Shown: in pieces, positions 30,496 through 38,365 of the stretch
Position numbering within the stretch: the first letter of the stretch is position 1
Layout: each line of letters starts with the position of its first letter
Assembly (NCBI RefSeq): GCF_042701255.1
Contig: NZ_CP170554.1
Span: 4,836,001 to 4,900,000 of the forward strand
Direction of reading: 5' to 3'
DNA: 64,000 nucleotides
Source: Tahibacter sp042701255
Lineage (GTDB): Bacteria; Pseudomonadota; Gammaproteobacteria; Xanthomonadales; Rhodanobacteraceae
Program-made: the position numbers and the translations under genes
The notes under the pieces: generated by a model
What the model was told of the DNA's origin: nothing
What the model saw: the letters and a program-made list of their open reading frames with translations, nothing else
Database searches by the model: none

Positions 30496-31043
30496 TGATA
30501 TAGAACATCGAGCTTTGCTAGGGCAAGCAAGCCGACCCCAGCCACAGTGCACGCCAATTGCGAAAGCAACAGACGACGTGCGAGCCGCATTTGCTTTGCA
30601 ATCTTTCTGACAAAGTCCAATCGATCTTGGCTCAAGATCGCTTTACCGAAGGTGCATCGAACATCGACGGGCGAATTCGCAACGGTGAAGCGGCTCAACT
30701 CCTTCCAACTTCCGTCGGAAATTTCGTATGCCTTAGCAATCCGGTTACCTTCGTCTCGGGATTCGACCATTGGAAGTATCGGTAAAATTTTCCAATAGAA
30801 TGTTGCCGCGTAGACAAGCGCAGACACGAGAAGCACCGCAGCCGAACGCCCCGCCCATGAACTTGCAACCGCATCGCCAATCTGACTCGACATGAAGAAA
30901 CCGATTGCTATTCCGGTGCCAGATGTAAGCCAGTGGCTATAGGTGAGCAGATTCGGCGCGGCCTTGGCTAAAGCGAAAAAGCTAACTTGAGCAATAAGCC
31001 CCACCGTATCTAGCTGAGGTTTCTTCTCAAGACCAATTTCCAT
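30492..31043 (-). CDS. Unrecognised membrane protein coupled to the HEPN gene
   Basis: 183 residues with three likely membrane segments (about 39-55, 66-88 and 157-176) and a weaker one at 14-29. Between the third and last lies a soluble stretch of about 65 residues (KAYEISDGSWKELSRFTVAN onward) ending in a basic helix (RKIAKQMRLARR). No known family is recognised. ATG 31043 follows a GGGGGTG purine run; a GTG at 31055, abutting the stop of the preceding small ORF, is also possible. It overlaps the HEPN gene by four bases. Low GC and position beside tRNA-Ala suggest acquisition. It may be an anchor, sensor or pore-forming partner of the HEPN protein. Confidence 0.6.
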   Translation of the reverse strand: MEIGLEKKPQLDTVGLIAQVSFFALAKAAPNLLTYSHWLTSGTGIAIGFFMSSQIGDAVASSWAGRSAAVLLVSALVYAATFYWKILPILPMVESRDEGNRIAKAYEISDGSWKELSRFTVANSPVDVRCTFGKAILSQDRLDFVRKIAKQMRLARRLLLSQLACTVAGVGLLALAKLDVLYQ

Positions 31044-31055
31044 ACGCACCCCCAC

Positions 31056-31259
31056 TCAATTCAACAAATTCATACCCAGCGCAAAGAAACGAGCCTGGGA
31101 CTGTCGTTGCATCAGCAGTTCTGTCCCGAAGCGTCCTTCTGCATACCGCACTGCAGTAATGTCTTGGTGCGGGACAAATCGCCCCTTGACGCTTACCGCA
31201 ATCAAGTAAAGAATTCCACCATTGCCGCCCATTCGGCAACCGGGTTTAGCGGCCCGCAT
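31056..31259 (-). CDS. Small hypothetical ORF, first in the membrane/HEPN operon
   Basis: 67 residues from ATG 31259 (58 from ATG 31232; GTG 31283 is a longer option). The C-terminal part, ILYLIAVSVKGRFVPHQDIT then AVRYAEGRFGTELLMQRQSQ, is protein-like with codon use matching its low-GC neighbours. Its stop directly abuts the GTG at 31055 of the next gene and is 12 bases from the ATG at 31043, which suggests coupling. No family recognised. It could also be the remnant of a longer gene cut at the cruciform element just upstream. Confidence 0.35.
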   Translation of the reverse strand: MRAAKPGCRMGGNGGILYLIAVSVKGRFVPHQDITAVRYAEGRFGTELLMQRQSQARFFALGMNLLN

Positions 31260-31266
31260 CCACCGG

Positions 31267-31321
31267 CGCACAAAGCGCCGCACCGAACGTCGGCGTTTTT
31301 TTACGCCCAGCGTTTTGTGCG
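31267..31321. repeat. Long imperfect inverted repeat with nested hairpin (attC-like fold?)
   Basis: CGCACAAAGCGC (31267-31278) faces GCGTTTTGTGCG (31310-31321), 11 of 12 pairs. Inside, GGCGT (31292-31296) pairs with ACGCC (31303-31307) around six T residues. The fold is that of a cruciform or long bulged stem. It lies at the junction between the low-GC operon and the GC-rich DNA to the right. It lacks standard integron core sites, so it is listed only as a structure. Confidence 0.55.
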
Positions 31322-31408
31322 GTGTCGCTTACCAATTTCTGGCGGCGGTGTGTGGGGAGCCGCAAGGCTCGCCGGAGCTGTAGCCGGTCCGCTAACCCGC
31401 ACACCGTT

Positions 31409-31506
31409 CGCCACCCTTTCGTGTGGTTCCGGGTGGCGGCTCCACGCAAAGGGAGTTGTCCATTGATAGTCGGTATGCGTTCTGCGGCGCCGGGGCTGAG
31501 TCCCGG
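31409..31506 (+). promoter_or_regulatory. Structured 5' leader with competing stems before a 92-residue ORF
   Basis: Stem A: CGCCACCC (31409-31416) with GGGTGGCG (31431-31438), perfect. Stem B: CCCTTT plus GTGG (31414-31426) with CCAC plus AAAGGG (31442-31453). A and B share bases 31414-31416, so they cannot both form fully. Stem C: CCGGG (31490-31494) with CCCGG (31502-31506). The ORF starts 51 bases further on. The layout is that of a riboswitch or RNA thermometer but matches no class I know. Confidence 0.4.
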
Positions 31507-31557
31507 TCATCTCGTCCGCACCAGCGGCGCCATTGCCTCGTCACGGAGGCGCGCGCC

Positions 31558-31836
31558 ATGACCCGTCAAGGCTCGTTCTATCCGCTGCGCCGCGATATGG
31601 CGTCGGCGGAGTCGGTGATGTTTGCGTATGTGCTCGACACGCCGGCGCAACGCGAGGCGCTGCAGGAGGAAATCCTCGAGCGCATCGCGGCGATCCAGGC
31701 GCTCAGCGAGACGGTCGCGTCGGCGCAGCTGGAGGCACACGACGCACGCTCGCACAGCGGCGTTCTCGATGCGCTAGCGATCCTGTCGCGCGACGTGCGA
31801 GGGCTGATGGAGGCGACTTTCCATCCGGGACCGTGA
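31558..31836 (+). CDS. Small hypothetical helical protein
   Basis: 92 residues, no signal peptide or membrane segment. ATG 31558 follows ACGGAGG eight bases upstream, a good ribosome site. The sequence is predicted as two or three amphipathic helices (REALQEEILERIAAIQALSE and LDALAILSRDVRGLMEA). No family is recognised with confidence. Codon use is GC-rich, unlike the HEPN operon to the left. It sits behind the structured leader at 31409-31506 and is followed by 277 bases without a convincing gene before the Fic gene. Confidence 0.6.
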   Translation: MTRQGSFYPLRRDMASAESVMFAYVLDTPAQREALQEEILERIAAIQALSETVASAQLEAHDARSHSGVLDALAILSRDVRGLMEATFHPGP

Positions 31837-32107
31837 GTCCGCGGCTGCCGGGGCGGTGATGTGCCGCTCCGGCGGTCGGCAACGGCGCATGCGGTCGACA
31901 GCAAGCCGGTGTGGCAGGAGTTCATCCTCGTCAACTGTGGCGCCTCGCCCGCTGTGGCGCCGCGTCGGTATCGGCGGCAATTTGCCTGCGACGGGCTTAT
32001 CGCTCAGGTCGGTTCGGATGAAAGGCTGCCGATCGCTGCGTTTGGGACTCTATTCACTGCACATTACGTGGAGAATCCTTGCCCTTGCGGCGAATACGGC
32101 ATCTAAT

Positions 32108-32126
32108 CTCCGCATGAATTGCGGAG
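32108..32126 (+). promoter_or_regulatory. Perfect inverted repeat covering the Fic start codon
   Basis: CTCCGCATGAATTGCGGAG: 7-bp arms (32108-32114, 32120-32126) around a five-base loop. The ATG (32114-32116) sits at the arm-loop junction. It can act as an RNA hairpin hiding the start codon or as a DNA operator, for instance for the winged helix at the Fic protein's own C-terminus. Confidence 0.6.
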
Positions 32127-33229
32127 AACAGCGATATATCTGGCAAGCCGCCGACTGGCCCCGCTGGCGCTATGACCTGTCCGCACTGGCGGGGTTGCTG
32201 GCTGAAGTCAGCCGCGCCCAGGGTTTGCTGCTCGGACGCCTGGCCGATGTGGGCTTGGTGCTGCGCGATCAGGCCAGCCTCGCCGCTTTGACCGATGACG
32301 TAGTCAAGACCAGTGCGATCGAGGGCGAGGTGCTGAACGTCGAATCGGTACGCTCGTCGATCGCCCGGCGCCTCGGTGTGGACATCGGCGCGGTAGCGCC
32401 AGTGGACCGACATGTCGAAGGCGTGGTGGAACTCGTGCTCGATGCCACCTCGCACAGCGCCGAACCTCTGACGGCCGAGCGCCTGTTCGGCTGGCATGCG
32501 GCGTTGTTTCCGACCGGCTACTCGGGCATGAGCAAGATCACCGTGGGCCATTGGCGCGACGACGCCACCGGGCCTATGCAGGTGGTCTCCGGTCCGATCG
32601 GGCGCCGCACGATTCACTTCGAGGCACCGCCCGCCCCCCTGCTGTTGGCCGAAACTGCGCGTTTTCTGGCATGGGCCAACGAAGAATCCGGCGAGCCGCT
32701 GCTGATCAAGGCAGGACTCGCCCATCTGTGGTTCGTCACCTTGCATCCGTTCGACGACGGCAACGGGCGCCTCGCGCGTGCGGTCGGCGATCTGTTCCTG
32801 GCGCGCGCCGACAGCAGCCCGCAGCGCTTCTACAGCCTGTCGGCGCAGATCCAGCGCGAACGCAAGGACTACTACGAGATTCTCGAGCGCACGCAGAAGG
32901 GAACGCTCGACGTCACTCACTGGCTGTCGTGGTTCCTGGCGACGCTGGGCCGCGCCATGGAGAGCGCGCACGTCACGCTGGACACCGTGCTGACCAAGGC
33001 GCGCTTCTGGCAGCGCTGGGCCGGCACGCCAATGAACGAGCGGCAGATCAAATTACTCAATCGCCTGCTCGACGGCTTCGAGGGAAAGCTCACCAGTAAA
33101 AAGTGGGGAGCCATCGCCAGATGCTCGCCGGACACCGCGCTGCGCGACATCACGCAGTTGCTGGAACTAGGCGTACTAAAAAAGTCGACGGCCGGTGGGC
33201 GCAGCACGGGCTACGAGCTTGCTGATTGA
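32114..33229 (+). CDS. Fic-family AMP-transferase, class II (self-inhibited), with C-terminal winged helix
   Basis: 371 residues. An N-terminal DUF4172-type region, YIWQAADWPRWRYDLSALAG, carries the inhibitory helix motif TSAIEG (Thr66, Glu70, Gly71; (S/T)xxxE(G/N)), which blocks ATP binding in class II Fic proteins. The catalytic loop is HPFDDGNGRLAR (His211 is the general base). A C-terminal winged-helix segment (about 315-371: LTSKKWGAIARCSPDTALRD, ending STGYELAD) suggests DNA binding. It should transfer AMP to a target protein hydroxyl when the inhibition is relieved. ATG 32114 is the start; the frame is open upstream, but that part is not Fic-like. Such genes are common in accessory regions as toxin-like or regulatory units. 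Confidence 0.92.
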   Translation: MNCGEQRYIWQAADWPRWRYDLSALAGLLAEVSRAQGLLLGRLADVGLVLRDQASLAALTDDVVKTSAIEGEVLNVESVRSSIARRLGVDIGAVAPVDRHVEGVVELVLDATSHSAEPLTAERLFGWHAALFPTGYSGMSKITVGHWRDDATGPMQVVSGPIGRRTIHFEAPPAPLLLAETARFLAWANEESGEPLLIKAGLAHLWFVTLHPFDDGNGRLARAVGDLFLARADSSPQRFYSLSAQIQRERKDYYEILERTQKGTLDVTHWLSWFLATLGRAMESAHVTLDTVLTKARFWQRWAGTPMNERQIKLLNRLLDGFEGKLTSKKWGAIARCSPDTALRDITQLLELGVLKKSTAGGRSTGYELAD

Positions 33230-33356
33230 GCGCATGGTTCGAAGGAATGCGGTTGCGAACCTGAGAGCAGCGGTGTGCATGCAGCCGCCGGCACTGGACG
33301 CACCCGGCGACTGTCACTCGTTGCCGATGCAGACCCTTGCTCCCGCTACGTTGCCC

Positions 33357-35438
33357 TCAGAACCGCAAATCCACCTTGCTCCAGACCATCCTCCCGGGCT
33401 CATTGATGCGCACCGGATCGGCCGGATAGCCGAACGCGGCGTTGCCGGCGAGATTCAGATGCTCGGTGTAGTTGCGGTCGAACAGGTTGTCGATGCCGGT
33501 GGTCAGGCGCACGGCGTCGCTGAAGCGATAGCCCGCATTGGCCGAGACGATGCCGAAGCCTCGGCTGGGTCCGAGGTCGCGGCCGACGACGTTGCCTTCG
33601 TCGACGGCGACGCGATGCTGTGCGGCGACGAGGCGCCACAGGCCGCCGAACGACCAGGCGCCGCGGGCCCAGTCGGCGCTGAGGCGTGCTTCGAGCGGCG
33701 GGATCTGCGCGAGCGCATGGCCGTCCGAGCGATTCTCGCCCCAGGCATAGGCCAGGGTACCTTGCAGCTTCCAACTTGCGGACGGCCGCAGCGAAACGCC
33801 GGCTTCGCCGCCGTGGATGCGTGCGTCGATGTTGTCGACCTGCGTCGTCGTTCCCATCATGCCGCCGCTGCCGTAGCGGAACAGGATGAAGTCGTCGATG
33901 CGGCCCGCATACAGCGACACCCACGCGCCGGTTTTCGCACCGGCGTATTGCAGCCCCGCATCGAGCTGGGTCGTGCGCTCGGGTTTTACCGCGCTGAACG
34001 GATTGACCGTGCCGGCACCGGCGGTATCGGCCGAGAACAGTTCCCAATAGTCCGGATAGCGCTCGACGGTGCCGACGCCGGCGTACCAGGCGAACGGTGA
34101 TTTCGCGAGCTCCTGTTCGAAGCGCACGAAGCCGGAGCCGAGGGTTTCGCGACGCCGCTGGCCCGCGGTCGGATTCGGCATAGTCATCATGCCGCCGGTG
34201 GTCAGGCGCTGGTCCGTAGCGGTGGCACGATCGGCGCGCGCGCCGGCGACGACGCGTTGCGCATCGCCGAGCGCGAACGTGCTTTCGGCGAACACGCCGG
34301 TGGTGCTGAAGCGTGCGTCCGGCGTCCACGGCAACGCGGAATACGTATTCACGCCCATGCCGTTGCGCTCGCGATGCCGGTTGCGCTGATGATCGGCGCC
34401 GGCGATCAGCGAGACCGACTGCCATTGCCAATGCGTCGCGACACGGCCGCCGCTCGTGCTGCGGTCGACGTTGGACGCCATCGGCATCGGCATGGGACCG
34501 CTGCGGTCGGGCTCGCGCAGGCTGTAGTTGTCCATGACGTGATCGGCATCGTTGTAGTACGCGCTGGCTTCGATGGTCTGCAGCGCGCCGCTGAAACCGC
34601 CCTGTTCGAAGCGCAGACCGGCGCTGTCGCGGCGGAACTGCGCGCCGTCCATGCCTCGGCCGGCATAGCGCGCAAAACCGTCGCCCGTACCTATCATCGC
34701 TTCGAGCCGCGTGTCGGCGTTCGGCGTCCAGCCGAACGTCGCGTCGCTGTTCCACTTGTACCAGCGCGACGGCACGCGGTTGCCGTCGCCGTCTGCGTAA
34801 TCATCGGACTCCGCGCGGTTGGCCGTCACGCGCGCGAACACGAGTGGCGTACCGACGGCCGCGTCGACGACCGCATCGCGGCGGCCCCACGATCCGACCA
34901 GCGCCGATGCGCTGCCGCGCACGCCGTCGTCGACGAAGGACTCGGCGCGCCGCTCGAAACGCACGGTGCCGGCGGAACCGCCCGGCCCCCAGATCACCGA
35001 CTGCGGCCCCTTGATGACGGTCAGCTTGTCGTAGGTTTCCGGCGCGACGTACGACAACGCGTTGTCCATGCGCGCGGGACAGGCGCCCATCAGGGTGCCG
35101 TCGTTGGTCAGCAGGTTCAGGCGCGAGCCGAACATGCCGCGCAGCAGCGGGTCGCCGTTGGTGCCGCCGTTGCGCAGCACGGCGAAGCCCGGAATCGTCT
35201 TGAGATAGTCGGCGCCGTCGCTGGCCGGCACCGGCTGGCGCGGCTGCTTCGGATCGGTTTCGATGGTCAGCGCCGCGCTCGGCGCCAGCGCGGTGACGAC
35301 GACGGCTTCGGTGGTCCACGGTGCTTCGTCGCTGCCGTCGGCCGTCATTTCCGCCGCGGCCGGCAAGGTGAGTAGCGCGGCTACGGCGGCGGCCAACAGA
35401 TGCGGGCGCAAGCGATCCGCGCGGTAGTGCATAGCCAT
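33357..35438 (-). CDS. oprC: TonB-dependent copper receptor (OprC/NosA type)
   Basis: 693 residues with a signal peptide (LLAAAVAALLTLPAAAEMTA). The plug domain includes VLRNGGTNGDPLLRGMFGSR, LLTNDGTLMGACPARMDNAL and VIKGPQSVIWGPGGSAGTVR; these closely match OprC. A 22-strand barrel follows, ending FGYPADPVRINEPGRMVWSK then VDLRF, with the terminal Phe expected for BamA. Met-rich loops (GPMPMPMASN, GGMMTMPNP, GSGGMMGTT) fit copper binding. It imports copper across the outer membrane with TonB energy. The start is ATG 35438; a GTG at 35456 is possible. It lies downstream of a thioredoxin-like gene on the same strand. Confidence 0.93.
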   Translation of the reverse strand: MAMHYRADRLRPHLLAAAVAALLTLPAAAEMTADGSDEAPWTTEAVVVTALAPSAALTIETDPKQPRQPVPASDGADYLKTIPGFAVLRNGGTNGDPLLRGMFGSRLNLLTNDGTLMGACPARMDNALSYVAPETYDKLTVIKGPQSVIWGPGGSAGTVRFERRAESFVDDGVRGSASALVGSWGRRDAVVDAAVGTPLVFARVTANRAESDDYADGDGNRVPSRWYKWNSDATFGWTPNADTRLEAMIGTGDGFARYAGRGMDGAQFRRDSAGLRFEQGGFSGALQTIEASAYYNDADHVMDNYSLREPDRSGPMPMPMASNVDRSTSGGRVATHWQWQSVSLIAGADHQRNRHRERNGMGVNTYSALPWTPDARFSTTGVFAESTFALGDAQRVVAGARADRATATDQRLTTGGMMTMPNPTAGQRRRETLGSGFVRFEQELAKSPFAWYAGVGTVERYPDYWELFSADTAGAGTVNPFSAVKPERTTQLDAGLQYAGAKTGAWVSLYAGRIDDFILFRYGSGGMMGTTTQVDNIDARIHGGEAGVSLRPSASWKLQGTLAYAWGENRSDGHALAQIPPLEARLSADWARGAWSFGGLWRLVAAQHRVAVDEGNVVGRDLGPSRGFGIVSANAGYRFSDAVRLTTGIDNLFDRNYTEHLNLAGNAAFGYPADPVRINEPGRMVWSKVDLRF

Positions 35439-35499
35439 TGTGAAATTTCCCGGCACTTTTCAGTCATCGCCAGGGTAATGGGCGACTCGCCGGCAGCCC

Positions 35500-35516
35500 T
35501 GCGACCGACGGTCGCA
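35500..35516. promoter_or_regulatory. Perfect palindrome between the thioredoxin-like and copper-receptor genes
   Basis: TGCGACCG-A-CGGTCGCA, 8-bp arms around one base, about 60 bases upstream of the receptor start on its strand. The 275-base gap (35439-35713) holds no convincing gene. It may be an operator for a metal-responsive regulator or part of an RNA hairpin. Confidence 0.4.
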
Positions 35517-35713
35517 CTGCGGCAATCTGCCGGGTCCACGCCGGCCGCGTTACGCCTACGATGGCAGGCGGCGGAGTTCGATCGGATCGCGGCACGACCA
35601 TCGTTGGTGTTCGCGGTCGTCGCGCGGGCATTGTGCGAACTGACGAAGCCGGTCCGCAAACACACGGCCGTTCCGCATTTTGCTTCATCGCGGCAACGCT
35701 GCCGCTGGGCCGC

Positions 35714-36274
35714 TTATCGCGGACAGGCCTCCGGCGTGCAGCCCGCGTCGTCGCTCGGTTCGCGTGGTGTCGCCGTCAGTTCGCTGTCGGATTCGCTCAG
35801 TAGCCGGCCCAATGCGACGCCGAGCGCGAGATCATCCAGTGCGCCGAAATGCTGCAGACGCAGACGTCCTCGCCGATCGAGCAGCAGGCAGCTCGGCGTA
35901 CCGCGCAGGCCCAGCCGCTGCATGGTCTGCGGAATCGGCCCGTGCGCGGCCGGCGCGTCGACGCCGATCGGAAAGCGCAGGCGGTATTCGTGGATGAACG
36001 CCGCCAGCGCCGACGGCTGCATCGCGTCGTGATGCTCGAACACCGTATGCAGGCCGATGACGGCGACGCCGGCCTTGGCCAGGGTCTCGTGTACGCGCGC
36101 GGCCTGCGGCAGCGCCTGCATGACGCAGCCCGGGCACAGCATCTGGAACGCGTGCAGCAGCACGACGCGTCCGCGCAGATCGGCGACGCGCAGCGGCGTC
36201 GGCGTGTTGAGCCAGGTCGAGACCTGCCATTCGGGCAACAGCGGCCAGGCTTCGGAGACGTCGGCGTCGCGCAT
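35714..36274 (-). CDS. Thioredoxin-like (TlpA/AhpC-TSA) protein
   Basis: 186 residues without a signal peptide. LRGRVVLLHAFQMLCPGCVM has the redox pair as CPGC; GVAVIGLHTVFEHHDAMQPS and GLRGTPSCLLLDRRGRL (cis-Pro before Ser) complete the thioredoxin fold. The arrangement resembles DipZ/TlpA-like disulphide reductases or peroxiredoxins. It is probably cytoplasmic. Being just upstream of the copper receptor on the same strand, a link to copper or thiol stress is reasonable but unproven. Confidence 0.85.
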   Translation of the reverse strand: MRDADVSEAWPLLPEWQVSTWLNTPTPLRVADLRGRVVLLHAFQMLCPGCVMQALPQAARVHETLAKAGVAVIGLHTVFEHHDAMQPSALAAFIHEYRLRFPIGVDAPAAHGPIPQTMQRLGLRGTPSCLLLDRRGRLRLQHFGALDDLALGVALGRLLSESDSELTATPREPSDDAGCTPEACPR

Positions 36275-36705
36275 CGGAATTCCCCGTGTTTCGCGCGAGC
36301 ATGATCCCGGAACGCGGTTCGCGGCAATACGACGGTGGAACTGCCTGCGGCCGACGCGGCAGCGCCAAGGTCTTCCGTCCGCTCGATTTTCTGGCGGTGC
36401 TGGACGTTGTCGGAACGGCGAAGCAGCGGACCTGCAGTCAGGAGTCCCGGGTTCGCGGTTTGCAGCTCACGACTCGCTGCCAGTGAAAAACCGACCGACC
36501 GAATCGCGGCGCTGTTCGGTTGCGCCCGCCGCAGCGTTTGCGCGATGGCGATGGCGATGGCGATGGCGATGGCGATGGCGATGGCGATGGCGATGGCGAA
36601 CGGTGGACGCCGGCACCGACGCGCATCACCGATGCGACCGCCGCGACGCGAAGCATCGCCTCATCGGAAGCCATCGCTGCTTTCCTGCCGTTCCGGAAAT
36701 CCCGC
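36275..36705. other. Gap with microsatellite before the pentapeptide gene
   Basis: No gene is supported in these 431 bases; open frames read only low-complexity (Met-Ala or Asp-Gly) runs from the GATGGC repeat. The divergent promoters of the thioredoxin-like and pentapeptide genes must lie here. Confidence 0.5.
36544..36597 (+). repeat. Hexanucleotide microsatellite (GATGGC)9
   Basis: Nine perfect tandem copies of GATGGC, about 110 bases upstream of the pentapeptide-protein start. Copy number could vary by slippage; as the unit is six bases it would change spacing rather than frame. Confidence 0.97.
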
Positions 36706-37368
36706 ATGACCGCCATCATCACGAGCCTCGACGTCTTCCGGCACCGCCTCGACAGCGGCGAAGCCATACCGTTCCAGGGCATGACCCTGCGCGGGCTCGA
36801 TCTGTCCGGCATCGATCTCGCGGGCCGCGTGCTGGCCGATTGCCGCATCGAGCGCTGCGTGCTGGCCGCGGCGCAGCTGCGCGGCGTGCATCTGCAGCGC
36901 AGCGTGCTGCACGAAGTCGATCTGCGCGGCGCCTGTCTGCGTGGTGCCGGGTTCGATCGCGCGCTGCTGTCGGCCTGCGATCTCAGCGAAGCCGATCTGC
37001 GCGAGGCCGCATTGACCGACGTACGCGCACAAGGCCTGCTGCTGCGCGGCGCGGATCTGCGCGATGCCAATGCCGGGGAGGCATCGCTGGCCGAATCGAC
37101 ACTCGACGGCATCATGGCCGACGGCGGCCGCTTCGTCGGCACCTGGTTCACGCATTGCTCGCTGCGCGGCGCATCGTTCCGCGACGCGACCTTGCTCAAA
37201 GCCTGCTTCCGCGACGTCGATCTGGGCGGAAGCCATCTCTGCGCGGCCGATCTGCGGCGGGCAAGCTTCGAACGCGCGGATCTGCGCGACGTCGATTTCC
37301 GCGGCTGCCGTACGGAAGGGTTGCGCCTGCGCGAAGTGCAACTGTTCGGAGCGCCGCCGGCGCAGTGA
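36706..37368 (+). CDS. Pentapeptide-repeat protein
   Basis: 220 residues. From about residue 28 the A(D/N)LxX pattern repeats through the protein: GLDLSGIDLAGRVLADCRIE, DLRGACLRGAGFDRALLSAC, then DLSEADLREAALTD and LRRASFERADLRDVDFRGC. This folds as a right-handed square beta-helix. Known relatives include DNA-mimic gyrase protectors (Qnr/MfpA) and uncharacterised effectors; nothing decides between these. ATG 36706 gives MTAIITSLDVFRHR; the upstream in-frame region is microsatellite and excluded. Confidence 0.88.
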   Translation: MTAIITSLDVFRHRLDSGEAIPFQGMTLRGLDLSGIDLAGRVLADCRIERCVLAAAQLRGVHLQRSVLHEVDLRGACLRGAGFDRALLSACDLSEADLREAALTDVRAQGLLLRGADLRDANAGEASLAESTLDGIMADGGRFVGTWFTHCSLRGASFRDATLLKACFRDVDLGGSHLCAADLRRASFERADLRDVDFRGCRTEGLRLREVQLFGAPPAQ

Positions 37369-37398
37369 GCAACGGCGCCGTTCCGACGGCGCCGTTGC
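37369..37398 (+). terminator. Strong hairpin directly after the pentapeptide gene
   Basis: A 13-bp perfect stem, GCAACGGCGCCGT (37369-37381) and ACGGCGCCGTTGC (37386-37398), loop TCCG. It begins with the base after the stop codon. No T tract follows. Confidence 0.6.
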
Positions 37399-37420
37399 GG
37401 TTCGCTGCGCTCACCACAAC
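37394..37420. repeat. Inverted copy of the repeat family seen at 28.8-29.0 kb
   Basis: GTTGCGGTTCGCTGCGCTCA followed by CCACAAC differs by two bases from the unit at 28907-28933. It overlaps the right arm of the hairpin ending at 37398. Confidence 0.7.
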
Positions 37421-37521
37421 ATCGCGGTATCCCTACTACAAAAAAGTACGAAACGATCCGGATGGCACGCAGGTGCGAACCCATCCCCCATCGCCACCGC
37501 AACGACGCCGAAGCGACGGCG

Positions 37522-38289
37522 TCAGGCGTACAGCGCCGTCGCCGCCTCCTGCACGGCTTTCATCGCCGCGAGATAAGGCCCGGGTCCATGACTGATGCGT
37601 GCGACGCCGGCCGCGGCCAGCGTCGCGTTCGCCGGCGACTTCGATCCGATCATCACGTTGACCGGCAGCGGCGAGGCACGCACGAAGTCGGCGATCAGGC
37701 CAGCAGAAACGAGGCCCGGCACGAAAATGCCGTCGGCGCCGGCTGCCGCATAGGCGTTCGCGCGTTCGAGCGCCGCGGCTACGGTTGCTGCGTCGTGCGC
37801 ATCGGCCGACGACTGGAAGAACACGTCGCTGCGCGCGTTGATGAAGAACGGAATGCCGCTGGCCGTCGCGGCCGCGCGGGCGGCGGCGATGCGCGCGACG
37901 GCCTGGTCCAGCGGACGCAGGCGGCCGTCGGCCGGAACGCTGTCTTCGAGATTGCAGCCGACCGCGCCGGCTTCGATCGCCGCGGCGATCGTGCGGCCGA
38001 CGGCGTCGGCGCTGTCGCCGTAGCCGCTTTCGAGATCGATGCTGACCGGCAGCGACGTGGCCGCGACGATGCGGCGCAGATTCGCGAGTGCCGCTTCCAG
38101 CGGAATCTGCTCGCCGTCGGCATAGCCGTTGGCGGCTGCGACCGACCAGCTGCCGGTGGCCAGCGCCGGCGCGCCGGCCGCGGCGACGGCCTTGGCGCTG
38201 CCCGCATCCCAGACATTGAACAGGACCAGCGGCCGGCCGGGCTGGTGCAGCGAACGGAAGGTTTCGGCGGTAGCAGGCGATGCAGTCAT
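37522..38289 (-). CDS. Isocitrate lyase/PEP mutase family enzyme
   Basis: 255 residues, a TIM barrel of the PEP mutase/ICL superfamily. FNVWDAGSAKAVAAAGAPAL and ATGSWSVAAANGYADGEQIP start the barrel; the metal-site region is SIDLESGYGDS, and GCNLEDS holds another conserved acid. FFINARSDVFF and ADGIFVPGL follow. The lyase loop cysteine of true isocitrate lyases (KKCGH) is absent, so it more likely cleaves or rearranges another 2-hydroxy acid or phosphonate, as in 2-methylisocitrate-lyase-like or oxaloacetate-decarboxylase-like members. It is a single gene with two identical palindromes upstream (38366-38403). Confidence 0.87.
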   Translation of the reverse strand: MTASPATAETFRSLHQPGRPLVLFNVWDAGSAKAVAAAGAPALATGSWSVAAANGYADGEQIPLEAALANLRRIVAATSLPVSIDLESGYGDSADAVGRTIAAAIEAGAVGCNLEDSVPADGRLRPLDQAVARIAAARAAATASGIPFFINARSDVFFQSSADAHDAATVAAALERANAYAAAGADGIFVPGLVSAGLIADFVRASPLPVNVMIGSKSPANATLAAAGVARISHGPGPYLAAMKAVQEAATALYA

Positions 38290-38365
38290 GATGTCCTCGC
38301 GTCAGGGGTTGCGCCGCGGGCGCGGCGATGGCGTGCAGCATCCCGCCACGGCCGCCGCGTCGCAA

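Noticed and set aside
31056..31350. Integron attC site
   Set aside because: The fold is suggestive but the core sites GTTRRRY/RYYYAAC are not present in the right places; kept only as a structural element.
31861..32106. 81-residue ORF before the Fic gene
   Set aside because: It has no ribosome site or recognisable feature, and its composition does not look like protein from either neighbouring block.
35439..35713. Cobalamin riboswitch or a small DUF2946-type gene upstream of the copper receptor
   Set aside because: The B12-box and other conserved riboswitch sequences are missing, and no frame in the gap looks like protein.
36544..36597. CRISPR-like array
   Set aside because: It is a pure tandem hexanucleotide without spacers; the tract at 38591-38642 is the same kind.
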